This document shows positions 51,004-59,566 of a DNA stretch of 64,000 nucleotides, in pieces. The notes under the pieces were generated by a model. It saw nothing but the letters and a program-made list of their open reading frames with translations. It searched no databases and was not told where the DNA came from. Within the stretch, counting starts at the first letter, position 1, and every line of letters begins with the position of its first letter. The DNA comes from Stenotrophomonas indicatrix (lineage in GTDB: Bacteria > Pseudomonadota > Gammaproteobacteria > Xanthomonadales > Xanthomonadaceae), in the NCBI RefSeq assembly GCF_002750975.1, contig NZ_PEJS01000001.1:62001-126000 (forward strand), given 5' to 3'. Made by a program: the position numbers and the translations under genes.

Positions 51004-51107
51004 GGCCGGGCGGGTGGGTTGCGCAGGGGCGTAAGCGCCATGGATGGCGCGCCCGAGCCTACAGGGACGTATTCACGGCGTCCCCTGCGCAGCCCACCCG
51101 CCCGGCC
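51004..51107 (+). repeat. Large hairpin element, copy C
   Basis: Inverted 26-bp arms at 51004-51029 and 51082-51107 have one mismatch, which would be a G-U pair in RNA. The core is a diverged version of that in A and B (GCGCCATGGATGGCGC palindrome, then TTCACGGCGT). The 5' flank is GGCAGGAATCTGTCC. Confidence 0.85.
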
Positions 51108-51292
51108 AACCCACAGAGATGCAGCTCTTCACGACAAACCACCCCCACCACGGAGGGGCCCCGCCGTTCGCCGATCCCCGCCGAAGGCGCGCTCTCCGCA
51201 GGAAAAATAATTCGCACGACGGTGTCGATCCTCGCGCCCCTGGTTCGTTGTAAGAGGGAAGGGCACGCACCCGCAGCCCAGCGGAGACCGCA

Positions 51293-51709
51293 ATGAAAGT
51301 GATGGTGATCGTCAAAGCCAACGCCGATTCCGAAGCCGGGCGCATGCCCAGCGAACAGGAACTGGCCGCCATGGGCGCCTACAACGAACAACTGGTGGCC
51401 GCCGGCATCATGCTCGCCGGGGAAGGCCTGCATGCCACCCAGCGTGGCCGCCGCATTCATTTCGGCAGCGGCGCGCCGCAGGTCGAGACCGGCCCGTTCG
51501 GCCCGGCTGGCGAGCAGATCGCTGGGTTCTGGCTGTGGGAGGTGCGCTCGCTGGACGAGGCCACCGAATGGGCCAGCCGTGCGCCCTTCGGCGCGGGCGG
51601 TGCCCTCGAACTGCGCCCGCTGATCTCGGCCGAAGACTTCGGTGAAGCCTTCACCCCTGAATTACAGCAGCAGGAACAGCGTCTGCGTGAGCAGCTCGAC
51701 CGTGCCTGA
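51293..51709 (+). CDS. YCII/DGPF-domain protein
   Basis: The 138-residue protein starts MKVMVIVKANADSE and carries the DGPF-equivalent motif VETGPFGPAGEQIAGF. It is the first gene of a same-strand run (51293-54308) of DGPF, two VOC, DUF1428 and ECF sigma genes with short gaps. Such YCII-VOC-DUF1428 sets accompany ECF42 sigma factors in many bacteria; they may handle reactive or toxic small molecules. ATG 51293 follows GGAGACC at 51284. Confidence 0.88.
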   Translation: MKVMVIVKANADSEAGRMPSEQELAAMGAYNEQLVAAGIMLAGEGLHATQRGRRIHFGSGAPQVETGPFGPAGEQIAGFWLWEVRSLDEATEWASRAPFGAGGALELRPLISAEDFGEAFTPELQQQEQRLREQLDRA

Positions 51710-51748
51710 GCACGGCCGCGCATTCATCCCATCCTACGGAGCATTCCC

Positions 51749-52171
51749 ATGAAACTGATTCCCTTCCTCGGCTTCAGCGGCCAGGCCCACGACGCAATGG
51801 CGTTCTACGCCAAGGCGCTTGGCGGCCAGGTCACGTCGGAGATGAAGTACCGCGACATGCCGCCGTCCGACGGCTCGCCGGGCTGCAATGAGATGCCGGC
51901 CGACACCCTCGACCATGTGGCCCACAGCCAGCTGGAGATCGGCGCGGCGATCCTGATGGCAGCCGATGGTCCCGGCGGCGGCGAGGGCGGTTCGACCACC
52001 ATCAACGTCGACGTGGACAGCATCGAAGAAGCCGAGCGCGTTTTCGCGGCGCTGGCCGAGGGTGGCCAGGTGCAGATGCCGATCGCCGAAACCTTCTGGG
52101 CCCACCGCTGGGGCATGTTGACCGACCGCTACGGCAAGCCGTGGATGGTCAACTGCATGAAGCAGCCCTGA
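51749..52171 (+). CDS. VOC-superfamily protein (PhnB/DUF1338-like)
   Basis: The 140-residue protein has the two beta-alpha-beta-beta-beta modules of the VOC fold in the PhnB-like version: LIPFLGFSGQAHDAMAFYAK, ALGGQV, then STTINVDVDSIEEAERVF and WGMLTDRYGKPWMVN. Metal or ligand residues cannot be assigned with confidence. The 39-bp gap after the DGPF gene and a GGAG site support an operon. Confidence 0.85.
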   Translation: MKLIPFLGFSGQAHDAMAFYAKALGGQVTSEMKYRDMPPSDGSPGCNEMPADTLDHVAHSQLEIGAAILMAADGPGGGEGGSTTINVDVDSIEEAERVFAALAEGGQVQMPIAETFWAHRWGMLTDRYGKPWMVNCMKQP

Positions 52172-52208
52172 TTTTCCTTTTCTCCATCCATCGCAGGGAA
52201 CCGCACCG

Positions 52209-52619
52209 ATGAGTACACCGCAACCGCAGATGATCTTCGTCAACCTGCCCGTGCAGGATCTGGAAAAAGCCAAGGCGTTCTTCGCCGCGTTGGGCTACAG
52301 CTTCAACCCGGCCTTCACCGACGAGAACGCCGCCTGCATGGTGGTCAGCGAGAGCATCTTCGTGATGCTGCTGGTCAAGCCGTTCTTCCAGCAGTTCACC
52401 ACCAAGTGCATCGCCGATGCGCATGCGCAGACCGAGGTGATCACCTGCCTGTCGGCTGACAGCCGCAAGGCGGTGGACGCCATGGTGGACAAGGCGCTGG
52501 CCGCCGGTGCCAGCGAACCGCAGCCGGCGCGCGACTACGGCTTCATGTACCAGCGCGGCTTCCAGGACCTGGATGGGCATCTCTGGGAAATCGCACACAT
52601 GGACGGCGAGCCGGGCTGA
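52209..52619 (+). CDS. VOC-family (glyoxalase-like) protein
   Basis: The 136-residue protein opens MIFVNLPVQDLEKAKAFFAA and closes with GFQDLDGHLWEIAHMD, a usual VOC end with the second-module Glu as metal ligand. It is probably cytosolic and a dimer. Its substrate is unknown; position in the DGPF/ECF42 cluster suggests detoxification or antibiotic-like ligand binding. 37 bp separate it from the previous gene. Confidence 0.85.
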   Translation: MSTPQPQMIFVNLPVQDLEKAKAFFAALGYSFNPAFTDENAACMVVSESIFVMLLVKPFFQQFTTKCIADAHAQTEVITCLSADSRKAVDAMVDKALAAGASEPQPARDYGFMYQRGFQDLDGHLWEIAHMDGEPG

Positions 52620-52643
52620 GCGGCCGCCGCAGGGAGAATCCCG

Positions 52644-53000
52644 ATGGCTTACGTGGATGCTTACGTATTGCCGTGCCCGCAGGACAAGGTGGCGGCCTAT
52701 CGCCGCCTTGCCCGCCAGGCCGGCGCAGTGTGGAAGGACCATGGCGCGCTGCAGTACATGGAATGCGTGGCCGATGACGTGCAACCCGGCAAATCGACCT
52801 CATTCCCGCAGGCGGTGAAGCTCAAGCCGGGCGAAACGGTGATCGTGGCCTTCGTGGTGTTCCGCACGCGTGCCGCGCGCGACCGCATCAACAAGAAGGT
52901 GATGGCCGACCCGCGGCTGGCGCATATCGGCCCGAAGGACATGCCGTTCGATACCAAGCGCATGTTCTGGGGCGGCTTCAAGCCGATCGTGGAAGCGTGA
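52644..53000 (+). CDS. DUF1428 protein
   Basis: The 118-residue protein opens MAYVDAYVLPCPQDKVAAYR and contains GALQYMECVADDV, VIVAFVVFRTRAARDRIN and MPFDTKRMFWGGF, the pattern of DUF1428, a dimeric ferredoxin-like fold. It is 24 bp after the VOC gene with a GGGAG site. The function of the family is not known; association with DGPF and ECF42 genes is common. Confidence 0.9.
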   Translation: MAYVDAYVLPCPQDKVAAYRRLARQAGAVWKDHGALQYMECVADDVQPGKSTSFPQAVKLKPGETVIVAFVVFRTRAARDRINKKVMADPRLAHIGPKDMPFDTKRMFWGGFKPIVEA

Positions 53001-53045
53001 ACGCCGGCGCTTGTGCGGGCCGGGCCCGCATGCTGTGATCGGCGC

Positions 53046-54308
53046 ATGCACGAGCCCGCCCTGAGCCAGCGCCTGGACACCCTCTGGCGGATGGAATCGC
53101 CAGTGTTGATCGCGCGCCTGGCGCGCCTGCTCGGCGGCGATGTCGGTCGTGCCGAAGAGCTGGCCCAGGACACCTGGCTGGCCGCGCTGGAGCGTTGGCC
53201 GGTGCAGGGCATCCCGGACAATCCTGGAGCCTGGCTGATGACCACCGCGCGCAACCGTGCCATCGATGTGCTGCGCCAGCACCGTCGGGTGGCGCAGCAG
53301 CATGCGCAATGGGGAGAGGAACTGCATCCGGCCGCATTGCCCTCGCCGGACGACAGCCAGGCGCTGGAAGACGACATCGGCGATGACCTGCTGCGGCTGA
53401 TGTTCGTGGCCTGCCATCCAGTCCTGCCTGCCGACGCGCGGGTAGCGCTGAGCCTGCGCCTGCTGGGCGGGCTGACCACGACCGAGATCGCCCGCGCGTT
53501 CCTGCAGCCGGAGCCGACCATCGCCCAGCGCATCGTGCGTGCCAAGCGCACGTTGGCGCAGAAGCAGATCCCCTACGAAGTGCCGCGTGCCGATGCATTG
53601 CCGGAGCGACTGGCCTCGGTGCTGGAGGCGATCTACCTGGTGTTCAACGAAGGCTATGCAGCCAGTGCAGGCGACGACTGGATGCGACCGGCGCTGTGCG
53701 CCGAGGCGCTGCGGCTGGCGCGCATCCTCGCCCATCGCATGCCGGTGCCGCCGGTACTGGGTCTGTTGGCGCTGATGGAACTGCAGGCTTCGCGCGCGGC
53801 GGCACGGGTGGATGCGCAGGGTGCGCCGATCCTGCTGGACCAGCAGAACCGGGCACGCTGGGATTGGCTGCAGATCGAACGCGGCCAGCAGGCACTGGCG
53901 CGTGCGGTGTCGGCGGGTGGCGGCGATGACCCCTATGTGCTGCAGGCGCGGATCGCTTTCTGCCATGCCAGTGCGCGGCGTGCCGAAGACACCGACTGGG
54001 CACGCATCGCTGCGCTGTATGCGCAGCTGCTGCAGGTAATGCCATCGCCGGTGGTGGCATTGAACCGGGTGGTGGCGGTGTCGCGCAGCGAAGGCGCGTT
54101 CGCGGCATGGGCACTGTTGCAGCCGCTGCTGGATGAGCCACGCCTGCAGGGCTACGCACCGCTGATGGTGGTGCGGGGCGAACTGCTGCAGCAGCTGGGG
54201 CGGGAGCAGGACGCGCGTGACGCATTCGCCTCGGCAGCGGCGTTGAGCCAGAACCAGGCAGAGCGGACCCTGCTGCGGCAACGGGCCGGCCTGCCGCAGG
54301 AAAATTGA
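53046..54308 (+). CDS. ECF42-type sigma factor with C-terminal TPR extension
   Basis: The 420-residue protein has sigma region 2 (RAEELAQDTWLAALERWP, then PGAWLMTTARNRAIDVLR), region 4 (LTTTEIARAFLQPEPTIAQR) and a C-terminal extension of about 230 residues with helical TPR-like repeats, for example YAASAGDDWM and ALNRVVAVS. ECF42 sigma factors lack an anti-sigma partner; the extension controls activity, and DGPF genes are their usual targets and neighbours, as here. The start at 53046 excludes an 11-codon extension. No conserved promoter was identified upstream of 51293. Confidence 0.9.
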   Translation: MHEPALSQRLDTLWRMESPVLIARLARLLGGDVGRAEELAQDTWLAALERWPVQGIPDNPGAWLMTTARNRAIDVLRQHRRVAQQHAQWGEELHPAALPSPDDSQALEDDIGDDLLRLMFVACHPVLPADARVALSLRLLGGLTTTEIARAFLQPEPTIAQRIVRAKRTLAQKQIPYEVPRADALPERLASVLEAIYLVFNEGYAASAGDDWMRPALCAEALRLARILAHRMPVPPVLGLLALMELQASRAAARVDAQGAPILLDQQNRARWDWLQIERGQQALARAVSAGGGDDPYVLQARIAFCHASARRAEDTDWARIAALYAQLLQVMPSPVVALNRVVAVSRSEGAFAAWALLQPLLDEPRLQGYAPLMVVRGELLQQLGREQDARDAFASAAALSQNQAERTLLRQRAGLPQEN

Positions 54309-54415
54309 AGCCGACAAGGTCAGCACTTGTCGGTTTGCCCCGGAGCGGCTATGTTTCGCGCCCAGCGGGCGTGTTCGCGCCTGTCATTCGTGTGTCGTGA
54401 CCGAGGAGCGGTTGG

Positions 54416-55612
54416 ATGTTTTCAAGGACGAAGAGCGCACCGCGCGCTTTTGCGCGCCTGCTTGCCTATGCCCTGTGCCTGGCCGTATGGCCGTTGGCCA
54501 GCCAGGCCGCAGACAAATCGCAGCAGGCCTACTGGGCCGGCTTTGCCTATACCGCTGACGCCGCCGCCGTACAGGCGACCACCCCGCATGCGCATGCCGT
54601 GCTGGAAAAACGTGGCCTGATTCCGCTCAACCAGACCCTGGCACAGGCGCTCAAGCGCCGCGCACCGGCCAACCTGGAACTGATCGACCAGCCGGTGGCG
54701 ATGCTCGACGGCACCACCAGCGCCGTGGTGCTGGCCGCTGCGCTGGACCGCGAGCTGGTATCGGTCGAACCGATCGGCGACCAGTACAAGGTGCTGGTGG
54801 AAGTGGCACTGCAGGCGCTGTTCTTCGATTTCCGCGAGCGCCAGGTGATCGCCTCCTATCCGCTTACCCTGCAGCGCATCGACGTGCAGGAGTACCGCCC
54901 GGACAGCGACGATATCGATGCGATCGTCGCCGATCTGCTGTACGGCGGTGCCGATACCAGCCTGTCGCAGGTGCTGGCCACCACCCTGGCCCAGGCCAAG
55001 CTGCCTGAAGCGGCCACGCGTCGCCTGCAGGTGGGTGCGGTGACCTTGTCCGACGCCACGCTGGCCAAGCTGCCCGACCCGAAGTGGGCCGGGCCGCTGC
55101 GCGCCACGCTGGCCCATGAGCTGTCCAAGACGCTGTCGTCCAATACCGGTGTCGGCCTGCTGCCGCCGGCCTCGGGCCAGGCGATCGGCGGTGCCATGGC
55201 CGCGCGCTTTGCCGACGGCAAGGTCTACCAGCTGAAGATTCCCGAGGCCGACTACGTCATCAGCCTGCAGGTGGATGCGCTGAAGAACGGCGTCATCAGT
55301 GAAACGCCGGCGATGAAGACGATGCTGTTCGGCGCGTTCTTCACCGCCAAGGTCACCGAGCCGTTCTCCGGCAAGGTGTACTTCGAACAACCACTGCGCA
55401 AGGGCGCCACCAAGGTGGTGCCGGTCACGCAGTGGCAGGTCGACCAGTGGTCGGCCAGCTACGAAACCCTGCTGGCCGGCTTCGATGCCTTCGCCGGCGC
55501 CGCCGCCAAGCGCGCCGATTCGCGCGCCTGGCTGGACGAGCAGAAGCCCGGCGGACGCCCGCTGCAGCAACAGACCCAAGCCCTCCAGGAGTTGATCAAA
55601 TCATGTCGTTGA
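54416..55612 (+). CDS. Exported protein, first gene of a CsgG-like operon
   Basis: The 398-residue product has a signal peptide (cleavage after SQA) and a long soluble domain without recognised motif, perhaps periplasmic. The strand content is high in the C-terminal half (VISLQVDALKNG, TAKVTEPFSGKVYFE). The gene overlaps the next by 10 nt (55603) and is followed at short distance by two further exported proteins and the CsgG-like lipoprotein, so all four probably act together at the outer membrane. Confidence 0.7.
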   Translation: MFSRTKSAPRAFARLLAYALCLAVWPLASQAADKSQQAYWAGFAYTADAAAVQATTPHAHAVLEKRGLIPLNQTLAQALKRRAPANLELIDQPVAMLDGTTSAVVLAAALDRELVSVEPIGDQYKVLVEVALQALFFDFRERQVIASYPLTLQRIDVQEYRPDSDDIDAIVADLLYGGADTSLSQVLATTLAQAKLPEAATRRLQVGAVTLSDATLAKLPDPKWAGPLRATLAHELSKTLSSNTGVGLLPPASGQAIGGAMAARFADGKVYQLKIPEADYVISLQVDALKNGVISETPAMKTMLFGAFFTAKVTEPFSGKVYFEQPLRKGATKVVPVTQWQVDQWSASYETLLAGFDAFAGAAAKRADSRAWLDEQKPGGRPLQQQTQALQELIKSCR

Positions 55613-56703
55613 TGCGTACCATCCTGCTCATCCTCATCGCCCTGGCGGTGGCCTCGCCGGTCGCCGCGCAGACCGCCAGCTCGCGCGGTACCGGTTCGGC
55701 CAGCTACAGCCTGCGCCTGAGTGCCGATACCCGTGCGCAGGCCCTGAACAAGGCCAAGGCCAATGCACTGGAGGCGTACATCGCCGAATCCGGTGCGGCC
55801 AAGCTGCGCCTGTTCGAATCGCGTCGCGCCGAGTTCCTCGGTGAAATCGACCGCTACGTGCTCAGCGCCGTGCAGCTGTCGGACAACGAAGACAAGAAGG
55901 CCAAGACCTACAGCGTCACCGTCCGCGCCGAAATCAACACCACCCTGCTGCAGACCAAGCTGGACGCCGGTTCGGCCGTGGCCGGTGCCACCGCCGCACA
56001 GCGTTCGCTGCTGACCTTCCTGTTCATGGCGCGCTCGCAGGACACCGTGCAGTCGTTCCAGGACAAGGAATACCGCCGCGTCGACGCCAGCAGCAGCTAC
56101 AGCGAGAACACCCGTGAGGGCGACAGCTTCCGCGGCAACTCGGTCAGCACCAACGGCAGCATCAACCAGAACGGCTCGGTGTCGGTCACCAGCGGCGGCA
56201 GCACCACCGCCCGCAGCGACAACATCAGCTGGAAGGTGGCCAACGCCGCCGAAGTCAACACGGCCATGACCGGTGCCTTCAGCGCCGCCGGCTACGAAGT
56301 GGTTGAAGCCGAATACGTGGAAGGCGAGTCGCGCGGCCTGCTCAGCATCGAGCGCATCCGCAAGGACTTCAGCACCGGCAACGATCTCTCCGCGGCCACC
56401 CTGCGCGATACCGCCAACGGCATCCGTGCGGCGAACATCCCGTACATCGCTGTCGGTACCCTCGACGTCGGCATGCGCGACCGTGATCCGGCCAGCGGCA
56501 ACACCCGCGTGTTCGTCACTGTCACCGGCAAGGTGCTGGACGTGACCGGTCGCTTCCCGCGCACCGTGTCGTCGGTGGGCCCGGTGCAGTTCTCCGGTAC
56601 CGGCCCGAACGAAACGGTCGCCCGCACCAATGCACTGCAGCTGGCTGCCGAAAAGGCCGCCCAGCAGATGATCAACGAACTGAACGTCAAGGCGGTCCGC
56701 TGA
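55603..56703 (+). CDS. Exported protein of the CsgG-like operon
   Basis: The 366-residue product has a signal peptide (cleavage after VAAQ) and a domain beginning SYSLRLSADTRAQALNKAKA that resembles the LPP20/flagellar-assembly T-type lead-in often paired with CsgG-like proteins. A Ser/Gly/Asn-rich low-complexity segment (about 175-205) follows, then a domain with VVEAEYVEGES and VTGKVLDVTGRFP. No catalytic motif. It starts 10 nt inside the preceding gene, indicating coupling. Confidence 0.7.
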   Translation: MSLMRTILLILIALAVASPVAAQTASSRGTGSASYSLRLSADTRAQALNKAKANALEAYIAESGAAKLRLFESRRAEFLGEIDRYVLSAVQLSDNEDKKAKTYSVTVRAEINTTLLQTKLDAGSAVAGATAAQRSLLTFLFMARSQDTVQSFQDKEYRRVDASSSYSENTREGDSFRGNSVSTNGSINQNGSVSVTSGGSTTARSDNISWKVANAAEVNTAMTGAFSAAGYEVVEAEYVEGESRGLLSIERIRKDFSTGNDLSAATLRDTANGIRAANIPYIAVGTLDVGMRDRDPASGNTRVFVTVTGKVLDVTGRFPRTVSSVGPVQFSGTGPNETVARTNALQLAAEKAAQQMINELNVKAVR

Positions 56704-56837
56704 CGTTACCGCTGCGATCGCCGGGCATGGCCCGGCGCTACCGGCTCTGGTGGGTGCCGAGCGTGCTCGGCACCCACCCGCTGCTATCCCCGATCCCGCG
56801 CGCCGCATTGCGGCCGTCTCTCCCAAAGGACTCTTCC

Positions 56838-57512
56838 ATGATCCGTAATACCGCTCTCGTCGTGGCCATCGCGGCCGCCACCCTGTCGATGCCGGCCCAC
56901 GCCCAGTTCGGCAAGCTGAAGGACCTGGCCGGCGGCGCCACCGGCAGCTCCAGCAGCAGCGCCAGCGCTGCCGCCCCGGACGAAGCCGCGCAGGAAGCGC
57001 TGGTCCGTCGTTTCGTCAGCTCGCAGTCGCACTCGCTGCAGGCACAGACCTCCTTCGCCCGTGCCTTCGGCCTGGCCGAGCAGGTGCAGCTGCTGGAAGC
57101 CGAGCGCCAGGCGCTGTCGTCTGGTTCGGTGAACGTCGATGCGATGAAGAAGTCGGTGTCGGTCAGCGAAGCCGCCCAGGCCGCCATCGACGAGCGCCAG
57201 GCCGCACAGCCGGAACTGAACGCTGAATCCAAGCAGCACTACGCCGAAGGCCTGGTCTCGCTGCTGGCCTCGGCTGCCGAAGCACAGAAGCTGAGCGGCG
57301 AAGCCAGCGGCTTTGCGGCCGGCATGAAGAACCTGGGCGCCACCCAGATGGCCACCGTTGGCCGCAAGCTGGCCGCCGGTGCCTGGGTTGCCAAGGAATC
57401 GCCGGGCTTCATCAAGGGCCTGTACGGCTCGACCAAGTCGGCTGTGACCTTCGCCAAGAAGAGCAAGGTGAAGGTGCCGTCCAACGCCGATTCGATGCTG
57501 GATTCGCTCTGA
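56838..57512 (+). CDS. Exported helical protein of the CsgG-like operon
   Basis: The 224-residue product has a signal peptide (after AHAQ), a Gly/Ser-rich linker (GGATGSSSSSASAA) and a mostly alpha-helical body with many Ala, Gln and Glu residues. The 134-bp gap before it holds a GGGTGCCGAGC...GCTCGGCACCC palindrome (56751-56775), another intergenic hairpin. The next gene starts 17 bp downstream. Function is unknown beyond its place in the operon. Confidence 0.65.
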   Translation: MIRNTALVVAIAAATLSMPAHAQFGKLKDLAGGATGSSSSSASAAAPDEAAQEALVRRFVSSQSHSLQAQTSFARAFGLAEQVQLLEAERQALSSGSVNVDAMKKSVSVSEAAQAAIDERQAAQPELNAESKQHYAEGLVSLLASAAEAQKLSGEASGFAAGMKNLGATQMATVGRKLAAGAWVAKESPGFIKGLYGSTKSAVTFAKKSKVKVPSNADSMLDSL

Positions 57513-57528
57513 TACGAGGCAGCTCCGC

Positions 57529-59175
57529 ATGCGTACGACGACTCGATTGATCGGCCTGGGCCTGGCAGCGGCCCTGCTGGCAGCCTGCGGCAAGCAGGAT
57601 GCACCGGCAGAAACCGCTCCGGCCAAGGACAAGGCTGCCAGTGCGCTGGCCAGCAATGCGCCGGTGCAGGAAGCGCCCCTGCGTGGCACGCCGGATTTCG
57701 GCGGCACCACCCAGGTCGCGCGTGAAGCCGACGGTATCGGCAGCACCCGGGAACTGGCGGTGCTGGCGGCATTGCAGTCGGCCGTGGCCCAGGTCAACGG
57801 CGTACGCGTGGCCAGCCAGATGCAGAGCCTGCGCGCAGGCCTGCATGTGGACGTGGACGGTGAACACGTCGGCGATATCCGCGCCGACGCGTTCTCCCAG
57901 CAGATGATTGCCGGCTCGCAGGGCGCGGTGCTGGGCTATGAAATCCTCTCGCAGGATGAAGTGAGCCAGCTCGACGAAGAAACCATCGCCCGCGTGCGCG
58001 CCAGCGACGAAGGCTGGAGCTTCAAGGGGTCGGCCTCGGCCAGCGCTTCCGGCGAAGCCTCCGCCAAGGGCGGCTCGGCGTCGGCCAGCGTCAAGGAAAA
58101 CTACGAAGAACAGGTCAAGGTAGACGCCAAGCGCGGTGCCAGCTCCTTCGATTCGGATGTCACCCGGCGCAGCATGCGCAGCTACTGGAAGGTGCGTGTC
58201 CGCGCGCAGATTGCCCAGTACCGCGCACCGGACGAAGAAGGCAAGCCGAAGATCGTGGTGGCTCTGCCGCGCACCAAGTCGGGCAGCTATGCCGTTGGCG
58301 ATGGCCGGGTGAACGCCGACGAGGTCGCCCAGGCGATCCGCGCGCGGCTGTCCGACACGCTTACCCAGACCCAGCGCTTCATCGTGCTGGACCGCGAGTT
58401 CGGCGACGAACTGCAGGCCGAGATCGACCACATCAACAGTGGCAACGTGCGCCTGCAGGACACCGCGCGCGTTGGCCAGCAGCTGGCGACCGACCTGATC
58501 CTGATTCCGACCATCGAGCGGTTCGAGTACCCGCGCAGCGTGCGCAACCTGCGCATGTCCGATCGCCAGGTGACCTCGTATTCCGGTGGCGGCCGCATCA
58601 CCCTGCGCCTGGTCAACGCCACCACCGGCCAGGTGGTGATGTCCGACAGCTTCGACCATCAGTTGGCCTCGACCGGCCCCAGCACGCTGCCGCGCGTGGT
58701 CAATGGCCGCAGCATGGCCGCCTCGATGATGGACTCGCTGTCCGGGCAGATCGGCAGCACGATCGTCACCACGCTGTTCCCGGTGTCGGTGGTGTCCGTC
58801 GATGGCGACCAGGTGGTGCTGAGCCAGGGCGGTGACACCGTGCAGGTCGGCCAGCGCTGGCAGGCCGTGCGCCTGGGCGAAGAGCTGAAGGACCCGCAGA
58901 CCGGCCGTTCGCTCGGCCGCAGCGAGCATCCGTGCTGCACCATCCGCATCGACCGCGTTGCCGCGCAGACGTCCTACGGCACCCTGGAAGAGGGCGTCGA
59001 CGCGATGCGCGGTGGTTTCCGCCCCGGCCAGATCGAACTGCGCCAGAAGCTGGGCAGCAAGCCCAAGGCCGCCGCCGGCGCAACCGCATCGGCCGCCCCG
59101 GCCGCCGCAGCGCGCCCGGCCAGCAAGCCCAAGCCCAAGCCCGCCGCCGCCCCGGCCGAAGACCCGAACTGGTAA
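57529..59175 (+). CDS. CsgG-like outer-membrane lipoprotein
   Basis: The 548-residue protein has a signal peptide and lipobox (LLAAC, Cys20). A CsgG/HfaB-like domain lies in the middle (about 250-410), recognised from TQRFIVLDREFGDELQAEI, then LILIPTIERFEY and GGRITLRLVNATTGQVV. CsgG forms the pore that exports curli fibre subunits. Here no csgA/B genes occur, and the protein is about twice CsgG length, with an N-terminal repeat region and an Ala/Pro/Lys-rich C-terminal tail. It may form or organise a pore for an unknown surface product. Confidence 0.78.
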   Translation: MRTTTRLIGLGLAAALLAACGKQDAPAETAPAKDKAASALASNAPVQEAPLRGTPDFGGTTQVAREADGIGSTRELAVLAALQSAVAQVNGVRVASQMQSLRAGLHVDVDGEHVGDIRADAFSQQMIAGSQGAVLGYEILSQDEVSQLDEETIARVRASDEGWSFKGSASASASGEASAKGGSASASVKENYEEQVKVDAKRGASSFDSDVTRRSMRSYWKVRVRAQIAQYRAPDEEGKPKIVVALPRTKSGSYAVGDGRVNADEVAQAIRARLSDTLTQTQRFIVLDREFGDELQAEIDHINSGNVRLQDTARVGQQLATDLILIPTIERFEYPRSVRNLRMSDRQVTSYSGGGRITLRLVNATTGQVVMSDSFDHQLASTGPSTLPRVVNGRSMAASMMDSLSGQIGSTIVTTLFPVSVVSVDGDQVVLSQGGDTVQVGQRWQAVRLGEELKDPQTGRSLGRSEHPCCTIRIDRVAAQTSYGTLEEGVDAMRGGFRPGQIELRQKLGSKPKAAAGATASAAPAAAARPASKPKPKPAAAPAEDPNW

Positions 59176-59197
59176 GACACCTCGGTAATGCACAGAT

Positions 59198-59246
59198 GGG
59201 GTCAGAGCTCTTTCCCACCGGGAAAGGGATCTGACCCCTTCTTGTT
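59198..59246 (+). terminator. Terminator-like hairpin of the GGGGTCAGA family
   Basis: GGGGTCAGA at 59198-59206 pairs with TCTGACCCC at 59230-59238, with an inner CTTTCCC/GGGAAAG stem, then a CTTCTTGTT tract. It is 22 bp after the CsgG-like gene and probably ends that operon. Confidence 0.75.
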
Positions 59247-59248
59247 GC

Positions 59249-59268
59249 GTGTCGACCAAGGTCGATAC
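59249..59268. repeat. GTGTCGACC palindrome, second copy
   Basis: GTGTCGACC-AA-GGTCGATAC differs by one base from the palindrome at 45264-45283. Both are followed within 120 bp by a large hairpin element. Confidence 0.75.
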
Positions 59269-59321
59269 CTACCAACAGCATCACAGAACGCCGTTCCGAC
59301 AGATCGCAGAAATCTGTCCAA

Positions 59322-59425
59322 GGCGGGGAGGGTCTGGTTGCGGGGGTGTCCGCTGCATGGATGCCGCGGCCAAGCCCCCAAGGATGGGTTTACGGCCTCC
59401 CCCGCAGCCGGACGCTCAGCGCCAT
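59322..59425 (+). repeat. Large hairpin element, copy D (decayed)
   Basis: The left arm (59322-59346) and core match copy A closely. The right arm is damaged at several positions, so the stem is incomplete. The preceding flank again contains AATCTGTC. Confidence 0.75.
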
Positions 59426-59461
59426 CCCACGGAATGCAGCTTCTGCTGTTGCTGTTGAGGT

Positions 59462-59484
59462 TGCCGGCCAGCGGCCGGCACTAC
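59462..59484. repeat. Single SMAG element
   Basis: A reverse GTAG palindrome lies between hairpin copy D and the M28 peptidase gene, 83 bp before the latter. Confidence 0.85.
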
Positions 59485-59566
59485 CGCGGCTGCCGGGTGC
59501 AGGGCGCAGCCCTGCCGAACCTCTTACCCCTTACACTCCAGAACGATTTCCCTGCTGGAGAGAGCA

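Larger units (their letters stand above)
50656..51193. repeat. Perfect 49-bp inverted repeat enclosing two large hairpins
   Basis: The 49-bp arm at 50656-50704 is repeated as its exact reverse complement at 51145-51193, with 440 bp between. The interval holds large-hairpin copies B (minus) and C (plus) with their 5' flanks facing each other. The shared 49 bp are thus the common 3' flank of two inverted copies of one element. The region sits between two divergent DGPF genes and has no gene of its own. Confidence 0.9.
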
